DNA of 64,000 nucleotides from Sphingobacterium sp. ML3W (lineage in GTDB: Bacteria; Bacteroidota; Bacteroidia; Sphingobacteriales; Sphingobacteriaceae). The position numbers and the translations under genes were made by a program. The stretch spans positions 372,001-436,000 of the forward strand of contig NZ_CP009278.1 of assembly GCF_000747525.1 (NCBI RefSeq), read 5' to 3'. Shown piece by piece: positions 53,648-63,312 of the stretch. Position 1 is the first letter of the stretch, and every line of letters begins with the position of its first letter. The notes beneath the pieces are model-generated. The model was not told the origin of the DNA. It made no database searches and saw nothing but the letters and a program-made list of their open reading frames with translations.

Positions 53648-53928
53648 GATTTAATTTTGTACAAAGAAACATAAACCTAGGCTAAAACAAAAATGAGACT
53701 TATTATATTATTTTCATCCTATTGGTTATGAAGTGATGATTGTTGGATTTCTTATTACCATTAACATCGATTAAGTAGCCGTGCTTTTTCAATGGTAATA
53801 GCTTGGCTATTATTTATTTTGATTGGCATAACGAAAAATTTGCAGTTATATTTAATAAGAATTTAATTGCATAGAAACTCAAATTTATCTAAGTTTGAAG
53901 CTCAACCAAACTAATTCTCTTATAATTT
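53648..53928. other. Intergenic region with interleaved inverted repeats
   Basis: ATTACCATT/AATGGTAAT (53754-53762, 53791-53799) interleaves with AGTAGCC/GGCTATT (53774-53780, 53805-53811), and the latter competes with a small hairpin AATAGC-TTG-GCTATT (53797-53811). The sulfatase promoter lies to the right. Confidence 0.45.
53867..53897 (+). promoter_or_regulatory. Promoter of the sulfatase pair
   Basis: TTG (53867-53869), 20 bases, then TAAGTTTG (53890-53897): both Bacteroidota elements at the right spacing, 31 nt before the ATG. Confidence 0.65.
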
Positions 53929-55449
53929 ATGAAGAAAACAGCATTATTTATAGCTCTCTGTGTAGCTAATGTGATTGCTTTCGCGCAGCAAAAACCGAAT
54001 ATTGTTATTATCATTTCTGATGATCACTCATACCAGACTATTGGAGCCTATGGTTCTAAATTGGGGCATACACCAAATATTGATAGAATTGCGTCTGAAG
54101 GCGTTCGCTTTAATAAAGCTTATGTGACCAATTCAATTTGTGGTCCAAGTAGAGCAACTTTATTAACAGGAAAATATAGTCACAAAAACGGATTTAAGGA
54201 TAATGAAACGTCCAATTTTGATCACGGTCAGGATCTTTTTGTAAAAGACTTACAAAAAGTGGGTTATAAAACTGCTTGGATTGGAAAACAACACTTAGGA
54301 AATGAACCTCAAGGTTTCGATTACTTCAGTGTTTTAGTTGGACAAGGGCATTATTTCAATCCAACTTTTATAAATGCAAATAACCAAAAAGAGACTGTCA
54401 ATGGTTATGTGTCTGATATTGTCACGGATAAAGCAACGCATTGGTTGGATTCTTTAGATAAAAATAATCCCTTTTGCCTCGTTATTGGCCATAAAGCAAC
54501 GCATCGCACTTGGATGCCTGATCCTCAGGATTTTGGAAAAAATGATAGTAAGGAATTTCCCCTTCCGGAAAATTTTTATGATGGTTATGAAGGCCGATTA
54601 TCTGCTGCTGGACAGGAAATGTCCATTGATAAGGATATGCAGATGGGTTATGATCTAAAAATGTATAACTCAGTTGCCGAAATGAAAAAAGATGGGAATT
54701 TCTCTCGCATGAGTGAAGATCAGATGAGGAAGTATTTGGCTTATTATAAACCAATAAAAGAACAATTGGACATGCAGAAACTTTCCGGTAAAGCTTTGGC
54801 TGAGTGGAAGTACCGTCGTTATATGATTGATTATTTGAATACTGCGGAATCTATGGATCGCAATATCGGGCGAGTATTAGATTATTTGAAGGAACATGAT
54901 TTAGAGCAGAATACGATTGTTATTTATTTGTCTGATCAAGGCTTTTATATGGGTGAACATGGTTGGTTTGATAAGCGTTTCATGTATGAGGAGTCTTTTA
55001 GGACGCCAATGGTTGCCAGGTTTCCAGAAATGATTGCTAAGGGATCGGTATCTGATGCTCAAGTTATGAATGTTGATATTGCCCCGACTTTGTTAGCGTT
55101 AGCTGGAGTGAAGAAACCAAGCCAAATGCAGGGAGAGTCATTTGTTAATGTATTGAAAGGGAAAGACAATAAAGGACGTCAGAGTTTGTATTATCATTAT
55201 TATGAAAATGGTGAACATGCTGTATCTCCACATTTTGGAGTGAGTGATGGTCGATACAAATTAATTCGTTTTTATAAACGTGTTAATAGTTGGGAGTTGT
55301 ATGATCTTACCCAAGATCCTTCCGAAATGAAAAATATATATGATTCAACATCTTCAAAGATTGTAAATAAATTGAAAAAGAAATTGAAGCGAGAAATTAT
55401 AAAGGTGGAAGATAACGATGCACTAAGCATTTTTAATCAAAAATTGTAA
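53929..55449 (+). CDS. Secreted sulfatase 1
   Basis: 506 residues. Signal peptide MKKTALFIALCVANVIAFA, then QQKPNIVIIISDDHSYQTIG with metal Asp pair. The formylglycine site is Cys-type: CGPSRATLLTG. HATHRTWMPDP-like and LYDLTQDPSEMKN at the end are typical of family S1. It would remove sulfate from a polysaccharide or glycan; the length and the RRYMIDYLN segment resemble mucin/heparan-type sulfatases but the substrate cannot be told. Stop and next start overlap (TAATG). Confidence 0.92.
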   Translation: MKKTALFIALCVANVIAFAQQKPNIVIIISDDHSYQTIGAYGSKLGHTPNIDRIASEGVRFNKAYVTNSICGPSRATLLTGKYSHKNGFKDNETSNFDHGQDLFVKDLQKVGYKTAWIGKQHLGNEPQGFDYFSVLVGQGHYFNPTFINANNQKETVNGYVSDIVTDKATHWLDSLDKNNPFCLVIGHKATHRTWMPDPQDFGKNDSKEFPLPENFYDGYEGRLSAAGQEMSIDKDMQMGYDLKMYNSVAEMKKDGNFSRMSEDQMRKYLAYYKPIKEQLDMQKLSGKALAEWKYRRYMIDYLNTAESMDRNIGRVLDYLKEHDLEQNTIVIYLSDQGFYMGEHGWFDKRFMYEESFRTPMVARFPEMIAKGSVSDAQVMNVDIAPTLLALAGVKKPSQMQGESFVNVLKGKDNKGRQSLYYHYYENGEHAVSPHFGVSDGRYKLIRFYKRVNSWELYDLTQDPSEMKNIYDSTSSKIVNKLKKKLKREIIKVEDNDALSIFNQKL

Positions 55450-56966
55450 TGAAACTAGGCAACTCTTATCTGATTGGTCTATTGACCTTGATTGTTCCCT
55501 TTACTTCGGTATTTGGACAGCAACAAAAACCAAATGTTGTATTGATATATGTGGATGACCTGGGCTATGGCGACCTGGGGAGCTATGGTGCAGCTAAAAT
55601 AAAGACGCCAAATTTGGATGCTTTGGCTTCCGATGGAATTAGGTTCACAAATGGACATGCAACTGCAGCGACTTGTACTCCTTCCCGCTACTCTTTAATG
55701 ACTGGAAATTACCCTTTCCGTCAGACGGGAACAGGTATTTTGCCGGGTGATGCGAAATTGATTATTCCTCAAGATAAGGTGACTTTACCTAAAGTGTTTA
55801 AGCAGGCCGGTTACCAAACTGCTGTGATTGGAAAATGGCATTTAGGCTTAGGGGATCAAGTTGATAAGGATTGGAACGGAAGTATTAAGCCGGGTCCTTT
55901 AGAAGTTGGGTTTGATTATTCTTTTATTTTTCCTGCAACTGCTGACCGAGTGCCAACGGTGTTTTTAGAAAACCATGATGTACTTGGTGTGGATCATAAT
56001 GATAAGATTGTAGTATCATATACCCAAAAGGTAGGAAATGAGCCTACAGGTAAAGAGAATCCTGATTTATTGAAGATGAAAAACTCACCAAATCATGGTC
56101 ATGATAATACGATAGTGAATGGTATAGGTAGAATTGGATGGATGTCGGGGGGTAAAGAAGCTAAATGGGTAGATGAGGAGCTAACTTTAACATTTGCTGA
56201 CAAAGCAATTCATTTCATTCAAGATCATCGTCAAATCCCGTTTTTCTTAAGTTATAATGCAACCGAGCCACATGTGCCTCGTATGCCTGCTACGATGTTT
56301 AAGGGTAAAAGTGGATTGGGTTATCGTGGAGATGCAATTTTACAACTTGATTATACTGTTGGGCAATTGGTGAAGACTTTAAAGGACAATCAAATTTATG
56401 AAAATACGATAATTATCTTTTCTAGTGATAATGGGCCAGTGTTGGATGACGGTTATGATGATGGTGCGGTTACACAATTGAACGGGCATAATCCATTTGG
56501 ACCATTTAGCGGAGGTAAATATTCGGCATTTGAAGCGGGTACTCGTGTTCCTTTTTTTATCACTTGGCCAAAAATGATTAAGAAGGGTACTACATCTGAT
56601 GCTTTAGTTTGTCAGGTTGATTTGCTTAGTAGCTTTGCTTCATTTTTTAATGTTAAATATAATGCTGATGAGGCTGTTGATAGTCAGAATTTATGGAAGA
56701 GCTTTACTGGTAAGGATTTGGTAGGGAGAGCTCATTTAATAAAATCATCAGGCACATTAAGTGTATTGGAAGGTAATTTTAAATATATTAAAGCCGGTAA
56801 GGGGGCTAAAAGAAACAGTCTTGTCAATATTGAACTTGGAAATGATGAGGTCGACCAATTATACGATTTGAGTATTGACAAAGGTGAAAGAAATAATATT
56901 GCAGAAAGTAATCCTCAAAAAGTGATGGAGTTGAAAGCGATTCTTGAAAAGGAATTACGGAAATAA
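55449..56966 (+). CDS. Secreted arylsulfatase-type sulfatase 2
   Basis: 505 residues. Signal peptide ending in VFG before QQQKPN. YVDDLGYGDLGSYG metal site, formylglycine motif CTPSRYSLMTG, IGKWHLGLG and the FSSDNGPVLDDGYDDG segment typical of arylsulfatase A-like enzymes. Translationally coupled to sulfatase 1. No formylglycine-generating enzyme (anSME or FGE) and no polysaccharide lyase or SusC/D pair lies within the window. Confidence 0.92.
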   Translation: MKLGNSYLIGLLTLIVPFTSVFGQQQKPNVVLIYVDDLGYGDLGSYGAAKIKTPNLDALASDGIRFTNGHATAATCTPSRYSLMTGNYPFRQTGTGILPGDAKLIIPQDKVTLPKVFKQAGYQTAVIGKWHLGLGDQVDKDWNGSIKPGPLEVGFDYSFIFPATADRVPTVFLENHDVLGVDHNDKIVVSYTQKVGNEPTGKENPDLLKMKNSPNHGHDNTIVNGIGRIGWMSGGKEAKWVDEELTLTFADKAIHFIQDHRQIPFFLSYNATEPHVPRMPATMFKGKSGLGYRGDAILQLDYTVGQLVKTLKDNQIYENTIIIFSSDNGPVLDDGYDDGAVTQLNGHNPFGPFSGGKYSAFEAGTRVPFFITWPKMIKKGTTSDALVCQVDLLSSFASFFNVKYNADEAVDSQNLWKSFTGKDLVGRAHLIKSSGTLSVLEGNFKYIKAGKGAKRNSLVNIELGNDEVDQLYDLSIDKGERNNIAESNPQKVMELKAILEKELRK

Positions 56967-57015
56967 TAGTAGGGCATTTGTTTGATAGCTACGATAAAAA
57001 GCGCATTTTTGTAGG

Positions 57016-58065
57016 ATGTCATTTGCGAAGAAAATAATAGAATGGTATCATGAGCATCAACGTGATTTACCTTGGCGAAATACAAGAGATCCTTATAAAA
57101 TTTGGTTATCTGAGATTATTTTACAGCAAACTCGGGTAGAGCAGGGAATGCCCTACTACTTGAGGTTTGTAGAAAGGTACCCTGATGTATTGTCATTTGC
57201 AAATGCTTCAGAGGATGATATTTTGCATCTATGGCAGGGTCTGGGTTATTATTCGCGAGGACGAAATATGCATAAGGCTGCGGGTATTGTACAGAATGAG
57301 TATCAAGGTGAATTTCCTAAAACATATGTCGAATTAATTAAATTGCCTGGTGTCGGTGAATACACCGCTGCTGCAATTTCTTCTTTTTCTAATGACGAGG
57401 CTCAAGCAGTCTTGGATGGTAATGTTTTTCGTGTACTCGCGCGGTATTATGGCATTGATACGCCAATAAATACTCCTGCAGGAAAAAAAATTTTTACACA
57501 ATTGGCAAAAGAGAATCTTGATCTAGCGTATCCTGCGATATACAATCAAGCAATAATGGATTTTGGTGCATTGCATTGTAAACCTAAATCTCCATTATGT
57601 CAGGAATGTGAACTTCAATTGGATTGCTTTGCAAATGTCAATGGCCTAGTAGCGGATCTACCGGTTAAGATTAAGGCTAAGAAGAGTAGGAATCGTTATT
57701 TTCATTACTTTATTATTGAACAAGATGATGCTATTTTGATGTCTAAGCGGGGTGCTTCGGATGTTTGGGAAAATTTATATGAATTTCCAATGATTGAAAC
57801 AGCTGAGGCTTTGGACGGTTTAGCGATTCTTGCTAGTCCAGAATTTATAGATTTATTCGGTTCAGAAGTCGGATTAAGCCTATTGAGAACAAATAAAAAA
57901 CATATTTTGAGTCATCAGAATATCTATGCGACCTTTTATAGGATGTTAAGTTTTAAGGGATTGGAGCGAAAAAAAACAAATTGGAATTATGTTTTGTTAA
58001 AAGATTTGGATAAATTAGCTAAACATAAGCTCATTTTTTCTTTTTTAGAAACAGCTAAATTATAA
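57016..58065 (+). CDS. mutY: A/G-specific adenine glycosylase MutY
   Basis: 349 residues. QQTRVEQGMPYY, the helix-hairpin-helix LPGVGEYTAAAI, catalytic Asp region AVLDGNVFRVLARY, the [4Fe-4S] Cys pattern C-x6-C-x2-C-x5-C, and a C-terminal NUDIX-like domain recognising 8-oxoG. Removes adenine opposite 8-oxoguanine. ssb follows after 18 bp. Confidence 0.95.
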   Translation: MSFAKKIIEWYHEHQRDLPWRNTRDPYKIWLSEIILQQTRVEQGMPYYLRFVERYPDVLSFANASEDDILHLWQGLGYYSRGRNMHKAAGIVQNEYQGEFPKTYVELIKLPGVGEYTAAAISSFSNDEAQAVLDGNVFRVLARYYGIDTPINTPAGKKIFTQLAKENLDLAYPAIYNQAIMDFGALHCKPKSPLCQECELQLDCFANVNGLVADLPVKIKAKKSRNRYFHYFIIEQDDAILMSKRGASDVWENLYEFPMIETAEALDGLAILASPEFIDLFGSEVGLSLLRTNKKHILSHQNIYATFYRMLSFKGLERKKTNWNYVLLKDLDKLAKHKLIFSFLETAKL

Positions 58066-58083
58066 CCAAACACCTTTAATATT

Positions 58084-58530
58084 ATGTCAGGAGTCAACAA
58101 AGTTATTCTAGTAGGTCATTTAGGCAAAGATCCAGAAATTAGATATTTAGATAATAATGTCTCTGTTGCTAGTTTTCCGTTAGCAACATCAGAAACTTTT
58201 AATCGAGATGGTAAACGGGTAGAGCAAACGGAGTGGCATACAGTTGTGCTATGGCGCGGGTTGGCAGATGTCGCTGCCAAGTATTTGACAAAAGGGAAGT
58301 TAGTGTATATTGAGGGACGATTAAGAACACGTTCGTATGAAGATAAAGAAGGAGTTAGACGCTATTCGACAGAAATTGTAGCGGAGAACTTTACCTTATT
58401 GGGTCGTAAATCAGATTTTGAACCTACAACTGCTTCTCCTGCACAAACGCAGGCGGAAAAAGTTGAAAATAAAGAAGTCGACGTTGATTTTACAGAAAAT
58501 GAGAATGATAGTAATCCATTGCCGTTCTAA
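58084..58530 (+). CDS. ssb: Single-stranded DNA-binding protein
   Basis: 148 residues. OB fold with [18 protein letters not shown] and [18 protein letters not shown]; the acidic tail ends NPLPF, matching the partner-binding C-terminal tip of SSB. Probably co-transcribed with mutY. Confidence 0.95.
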   Translation: MSGVNKVILVGHLGKDPEIRYLDNNVSVASFPLATSETFNRDGKRVEQTEWHTVVLWRGLADVAAKYLTKGKLVYIEGRLRTRSYEDKEGVRRYSTEIVAENFTLLGRKSDFEPTTASPAQTQAEKVENKEVDVDFTENENDSNPLPF

Positions 58531-58550
58531 AGATTTCTTATAAACTATAA

Positions 58551-58585
58551 AAAAGAGCATCATCAAACATGATGCTCTTTTTTAT
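58551..58585 (+). terminator. ssb terminator
   Basis: 13-bp perfect stem AAAAGAGCATCAT/ATGATGCTCTTTT (58551-58563, 58569-58581) with further T. Confidence 0.85.
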
Positions 58586-58660
58586 GATTCTTTTTTACGA
58601 ATGTGGAATGAATTTGTACCTCTTGAATGAAAACACTTTATCTTTTATAATATTTTCCTG

Positions 58661-58668
58661 TATCTTTG
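58661..58668 (+). promoter_or_regulatory. -7 box of the pheS promoter
   Basis: TATCTTTG, 7 nt before the pheS ATG; predicts a near-leaderless mRNA, leaving no room for a phenylalanine attenuator. Confidence 0.55.
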
Positions 58669-58675
58669 AATAATT

Positions 58676-59713
58676 ATGTTGCAAGATAAAATAACGCAGT
58701 ATACTGAAGAAATTAAGCAATTTGCTCCAACTTCTTCAGCTGATGTAGAAAATTTCAGGCTGAAATTTTTAGTTTCAAAAGGTATTGTTAAGAATTTGTT
58801 TGATGAATTTAAAACCGTTTCTGTAGAAGAGAAACGTGTTTTGGGTATGGTATTGAATGAATTTAAGCAGTTGGCTGAAAAAGCTTATCAAGAAGCTCAC
58901 GAAAAATTTGGCACGAATAAATCACAAGCTCAGAAGAGCGAAGGTGATCTTACGCTACCTGGTCAAGGGTTTAGATTAGGATCTCGTCATCCACTTTCTT
59001 TAGTTCGTAAGGAGATTGTTGAAATCTTTAAGAAATTAGGATTCATCGTTTCTGAAGGGCCAGAAATTGAGGATGATTGGCATAATTTTTCTGCTTTGAA
59101 CTTTCCTCCAGAACATCCGGCACGCGATATGCAAGATACCTTCTTTATTAAGAAACAAGAAGGTAATGATATCACGTTACGTACACATACGTCATCTGTC
59201 CAAGTTCGTTTAATGGAAGCTGGTAAGCCACCTTTCCGCGCAATTATGCCAGGACGTGTTTATCGTAATGAAGCTATTTCTTCACGTGCACATTGCTTTT
59301 TCCACCAAGTGGAAGGACTTTACGTTGATGAAAATGTTTCTTTTGCAGATTTGAAACAGACTTTGTTTCACTTTGTACAAGAGTTATACGGCGAGGGAAC
59401 TGAAGTGCGTTTCCGTCCTTCTTACTTCCCATTTACTGAGCCTTCTGCTGAAATGGATATTTCATGTACGATTTGTAAGGGTGCGGGTTGTCAGCTGTGT
59501 AAATATTCAGGTTGGGTGGAAATCTTAGGTTGTGGTATGGTTGATCCAAACGTCTTAGATAATTGCGGCATCGATAGTAAGAAATATTCTGGTTTTGCGT
59601 TTGGTATGGGTATTGAACGTGTAACCAATTTGAAATATGAGATTAAGGATTTACGTTTATTTTCGGAGAATGATATGAGATTCTTATCTCAATTTGAAAG
59701 CGAAATTATTTAA
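58676..59713 (+). CDS. pheS: Phenylalanine--tRNA ligase alpha subunit
   Basis: 345 residues. N-terminal coiled coil, then the class II core with GSRHPLSLV, GPEIEDDWHNFSALNFP, THTSSVQVR, FHQVEGLYVD and FAFGMGIERV. Charges tRNA-Phe with the beta subunit. pheT is not adjacent; a stem-loop and a TetR gene follow instead, as is common in Bacteroidota. Confidence 0.96.
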   Translation: MLQDKITQYTEEIKQFAPTSSADVENFRLKFLVSKGIVKNLFDEFKTVSVEEKRVLGMVLNEFKQLAEKAYQEAHEKFGTNKSQAQKSEGDLTLPGQGFRLGSRHPLSLVRKEIVEIFKKLGFIVSEGPEIEDDWHNFSALNFPPEHPARDMQDTFFIKKQEGNDITLRTHTSSVQVRLMEAGKPPFRAIMPGRVYRNEAISSRAHCFFHQVEGLYVDENVSFADLKQTLFHFVQELYGEGTEVRFRPSYFPFTEPSAEMDISCTICKGAGCQLCKYSGWVEILGCGMVDPNVLDNCGIDSKKYSGFAFGMGIERVTNLKYEIKDLRLFSENDMRFLSQFESEII

Positions 59714-59737
59714 TGTTAAGACGAATCGATTGTGCCA

Positions 59738-59808
59738 TCACATTGTCTATATCTTTTGTAAATCATTTGTTTGCAAGTGACATAGATAATGTGATTGTCT
59801 TTTTTAAC
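59738..59808 (+). terminator. Terminator-like stem-loop after pheS
   Basis: 13-bp stem with one G.U (59738-59750, 59782-59794), a 31-nt loop and then TTGTCTTTTTT. Long loop, but stem plus T run fits a terminator. Confidence 0.55.
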
Positions 59809-59916
59809 TTTAAAAGTAACCCTATTCTGTATATTCACTCCCTTATAGCTGGATGTGCTATTAATGTATGTGTCCCCCATCATTCGGTTAAAATACTTAA
59901 GATATCAAGCTAAATT

Positions 59917-60492
59917 ATGGAAGCAGACAAAATTATTGAATCTATCAAAAGATCTGCTCGAGAGTTATTTCGAAAGTATGGTTATAATAAGACTAGTGTC
60001 AACGAATTAGCGAAACGTGCTAATATCGCAAAAGCTACTTTTTATAAATATTTTGAGAGTAAGGAGCTTATTCTTCACGCTATTTTGATGGAATATATTC
60101 AGGAGAATGTTAAGGATATTTTGAAAAAAAATGTGGGAGAAGAAGATTTAGCTGTTTTCTTGGGTAACACAATCCTTAAGGTCAGTCGTTTGACTTATAC
60201 GGTCTGTAATGAATTTGTGGGTTGGGAGTTTATTCGTGAATCTGCGAATGCCCAAGAATATTTAAAAACATTGTCGGACGATTTGGAGTTTTTACTACTT
60301 AGTTCGTTCATACAAAATGATACAATTGCAGCTTCCATCCCCGAAAAGAAGTTGACATTCCTTATCAAGACGAGTAAAAATATCGTTTTTTCATTTGCGT
60401 TTACAGCAGTTACTGAAGCAGACGTTCGTAAAAATTTCATTTCTTTTCAAAAGGAAATTCTTCCATATTTAGTTCACGCAACTATTCATTAA
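59917..60492 (+). CDS. TetR-family transcriptional regulator
   Basis: 191 residues. HTH at about 15-50: LFRKYGYNKTSVNELAKRANIAKATFYKYFESKELIL. The ligand-binding half is not informative. Between pheS and rlmD; target unknown. Confidence 0.88.
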   Translation: MEADKIIESIKRSARELFRKYGYNKTSVNELAKRANIAKATFYKYFESKELILHAILMEYIQENVKDILKKNVGEEDLAVFLGNTILKVSRLTYTVCNEFVGWEFIRESANAQEYLKTLSDDLEFLLLSSFIQNDTIAASIPEKKLTFLIKTSKNIVFSFAFTAVTEADVRKNFISFQKEILPYLVHATIH

Positions 60493-60511
60493 AATTCTGA
60501 TCAAAAAAGCG

Positions 60512-60519
60512 TAATTTTG
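60512..60519 (+). promoter_or_regulatory. -7 box of the rlmD promoter
   Basis: TAATTTTG, 7 nt before the ATG; predicts a near-leaderless mRNA. Confidence 0.5.
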
Positions 60520-60526
60520 CGCCAAT

Positions 60527-61936
60527 ATGAGAAGAAGAAGTTCACAAGAAAGATTAGTTTTCAGTGATATCGAGATTGTTGATATTGCAGAAGAGGGCAA
60601 AGGTGTTGGTAAAACAGATGATTTGGTATTGTTTGTTGAAAGAGCGATTCCAGGTGATGTGGTTGATGTGGAATTGATACGCAAAAAGAAAAGTTTTGGC
60701 GAAGGTCGTATTCAGACTTTGAAGAAAGCTTCGGAACACCGTGTTGAGCCTTTCTGTGAGCATTTTGGAGTCTGTGGTGGTTGTAAATGGCAACACATGA
60801 CTTATGATGCGCAACTATTGTTCAAACAACAGTCTGTAGAAAATGCACTTACACGTATTGGTAAGGTGGATACATCTTCTATGGAACCAATCTTGCCTTC
60901 TGTTCAGACAAAGTATTATCGTAATAAATTGGAATACACTTTTTCGAATAAAAAGTGGTTAACTTCTATTGATGATAATGTCGAAGATATGAATATGGAT
61001 GCTTTAGGTTTCCATGTACCTGGCCGATTTGATAAAATTTTAAATGTTAATCATTGCTATTTACAGGAAGATCCTTCTAATATCTTGCGTAATAGTGTTC
61101 GTGAGTTTGCTGTTGAAAATGATATTTCCTTTTATGATTTACGAGGACATAGTGGAGTTTTACGCAATCTGATCATTCGCATTTCATCTACGGGAGAATT
61201 GATGGTAATTGTGGTATTTGCGTACCCAGAGGATGGCCAAGTAGAATTATTGATGTCCTTTATCAAAGAAAAATTCCCGACCATTACTTCTCTTCTTTAT
61301 ATCATCAACCAGAAAAAGAATGATACTATTTTCGATCAAGATATAATCGTTTATAATGGACGTGATTTTATTTATGAGGAAATGGAAGGTCTTAAATTTA
61401 AAGTTGGTCCGAAATCATTCTATCAAACGAATTCAGCTCAAGCATATGAATTGTATAAGATAACGAGAGATTTTGCTGGTTTGTCTGGCGAAGAGTTGGT
61501 GTATGATTTATATACTGGAGCGGGTACGATTGCCAATTTTGTTGCTAAATACGCGAAGGAAGTTATAGGGGTAGAGTATGTGCCTTCGGCGATTGAAGAT
61601 GCGAAAATAAACTCTGAAATAAACGGCGTAAAAAACACAAAGTTCTATGCCGGTGATATGAAGGATGTATTAACAGCTAATTTCATTGCAGAACATGGTA
61701 AGCCTGATGTGGTGATTACAGACCCTCCTCGTGCAGGAATGCATACTGATGTTGTTGCTCGACTTTTAGAAATGGAAGCTCCGAAAATTGTTTATGTAAG
61801 TTGTAATGCAGCAACTCAGGCACGCGATTTGACACTGTTGGCTGAGAAATACGATGTTGTTCGTATTAAGCCAGTTGATATGTTTCCACATACACAACAC
61901 GTTGAGAATGTTGTTTTATTAAAATTGAAGGGATAA
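60527..61936 (+). CDS. rlmD: 23S rRNA (uracil-5-)-methyltransferase RlmD
   Basis: 469 residues. TRAM domain, [4Fe-4S] Cys in CEHFGVCGGCKWQ and a later Cys, then the SAM-dependent methyltransferase with YDLYTGAGTIANF, DPPRAGMH and the catalytic Cys in YVSCNAATQARDL. TrmA/RlmC/RlmD family; RlmD is preferred because of the TRAM and Fe-S parts, but RlmC-type or dual-specificity activity is possible. Confidence 0.9.
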   Translation: MRRRSSQERLVFSDIEIVDIAEEGKGVGKTDDLVLFVERAIPGDVVDVELIRKKKSFGEGRIQTLKKASEHRVEPFCEHFGVCGGCKWQHMTYDAQLLFKQQSVENALTRIGKVDTSSMEPILPSVQTKYYRNKLEYTFSNKKWLTSIDDNVEDMNMDALGFHVPGRFDKILNVNHCYLQEDPSNILRNSVREFAVENDISFYDLRGHSGVLRNLIIRISSTGELMVIVVFAYPEDGQVELLMSFIKEKFPTITSLLYIINQKKNDTIFDQDIIVYNGRDFIYEEMEGLKFKVGPKSFYQTNSAQAYELYKITRDFAGLSGEELVYDLYTGAGTIANFVAKYAKEVIGVEYVPSAIEDAKINSEINGVKNTKFYAGDMKDVLTANFIAEHGKPDVVITDPPRAGMHTDVVARLLEMEAPKIVYVSCNAATQARDLTLLAEKYDVVRIKPVDMFPHTQHVENVVLLKLKG

Positions 61937-61939
61937 TTT

Positions 61940-62335
61940 ATGGAAATGGAAGAATGGTTTGGAGCTTCGCAAAATAAGGAAGATGAAACCCAAAAATCAA
62001 GTCCTTTAAAAAGTTTGAAAATCGATTTAGATTATTATAACGATTCGATTAAAGAAATATCTTTAGAAATTATGGGTGAGGGCTTGTCTGCTTATCCTAT
62101 TTTTATTGCACATCAGCATGTCGTAAATGTCGGTGAAATGATTCTTGATCATGTAGAACTGAAAACAAATTGGAGTATCAACGCTTCTACTTTCGAAGAA
62201 TTTGTTGAGGCCAATATTATTAAAGAGGATAGAAAAGAGGCCTTTCTCAAAAAATACAAACGTGCACAGGATTTTATGTGTTTGTTTGTTGTTGTTCCTG
62301 AAGGCGCAAATTTCGTTTTCTATCCTTATAAATAA
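61940..62335 (+). CDS. Hypothetical protein downstream of rlmD
   Basis: 131 residues, starting 3 bases after rlmD. Acidic, no signal or membrane segment; a central SAYPIFIAHQHVVNVGEMILD segment looks structured. Not recognised. Tight spacing says it is translated with rlmD. Confidence 0.65.
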   Translation: MEMEEWFGASQNKEDETQKSSPLKSLKIDLDYYNDSIKEISLEIMGEGLSAYPIFIAHQHVVNVGEMILDHVELKTNWSINASTFEEFVEANIIKEDRKEAFLKKYKRAQDFMCLFVVVPEGANFVFYPYK

Positions 62336-62402
62336 GGGTCTATAAAATATTTAAACTTTTTTAACATATGATATGTCAAACTATTATTACTTTTATTTTA
62401 AT

Positions 62403-63167
62403 ATGTATAGAAAAATAATTAGTCATATCATCGGTGTTCTTTGCTTGTTGTTCTTGTGTTTTTCAGGTACAAATATTTATGCACAACAGATTCAAAGAAT
62501 TTCAGGGATGGTTTTTGAAAAAGGAACTTCGCTGCGTCTTTCTGAAGTCAATATTAGTAATTTAAGAACTAATAAATCTGTTATTTCAAATTCATTTGGC
62601 GTTTTCTTGATCGAGGCATCAATAGGGGATAGTTTATCTTTTTCAAAGGTCGGCTATTCTGAAGTGAAAACCGTGATCACAGATTTAAAAGATTTTTATA
62701 TTGAGCTGCAACCTGGTATTACCTTGGAAACTGTTGTTGTAGAAAGGAAAACAAAAGAAGCGGAGCTTAATGAAGCTATGCGTGATTACGGAAAAAAAGG
62801 AGTCTATAATGGGGGTAATAATAAATTTGGGACTTATTTAGCTAGCCCTGCAACAGCTCTTTATAATCTTTTTGGTCGTGAGGCAAAGAATGCAAAGCGC
62901 TTTAGTCATTTTTTAGATTCGGAAAAAAGAGAACTAGAGGTTGATAAAGCTTTTTCAAAGGAAGCTGTTCGTGAGATAACAAAATTGGAGGATAAAGATT
63001 TAGAATCTTTTATGCGTATATATAGGCCTTCTTTCGAGGCGGTTGAACACTGGCAACACTATGATTTTTTGGAATATGTGCAGCGATCATTGGATGATTT
63101 TAACAAAAATGGTCGTCCAGCGGGATTTACTCTTCCTGATATTGAAGTAAAAACACAGGAGAAATAA
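62403..63167 (+). CDS. Secreted protein with carboxypeptidase-regulatory-like domain
   Basis: 254 residues from ATG 62403 (MYRKIISHIIGVLCLLFLCF); the earlier ATG at 62373 would spoil the signal peptide. After cleavage (YAQQ) residues about 30-105 form a CarbopepD_reg-like beta sandwich (RISGMVFEKGTSLRLSEVNIS, SFSKVGYSEVKT), then a helical region with YLASPATALYNLFGREAKNAKRF found in Bacteroidota surface proteins. Function unknown; an outer-envelope role is likely. Confidence 0.78.
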   Translation: MYRKIISHIIGVLCLLFLCFSGTNIYAQQIQRISGMVFEKGTSLRLSEVNISNLRTNKSVISNSFGVFLIEASIGDSLSFSKVGYSEVKTVITDLKDFYIELQPGITLETVVVERKTKEAELNEAMRDYGKKGVYNGGNNKFGTYLASPATALYNLFGREAKNAKRFSHFLDSEKRELEVDKAFSKEAVREITKLEDKDLESFMRIYRPSFEAVEHWQHYDFLEYVQRSLDDFNKNGRPAGFTLPDIEVKTQEK

Positions 63168-63312
63168 TCCATGTATTTTATTATCTCGTACTCTCTGTCT
63201 ATATTTTTGTTACTAAAATAGGCTTAATCGGCTATTATTTGTTTTTTGGCATTTGGTTTGTTTAATATTGCTGTGGAATCACACTAGAAATATTATTAAA
63301 GATATTATAATT

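Noticed and set aside
59713..59913. 66-codon ORF starting in the pheS stop
   Set aside because: It runs through the terminator-like stem-loop and has no recognisable protein character; chance frame.
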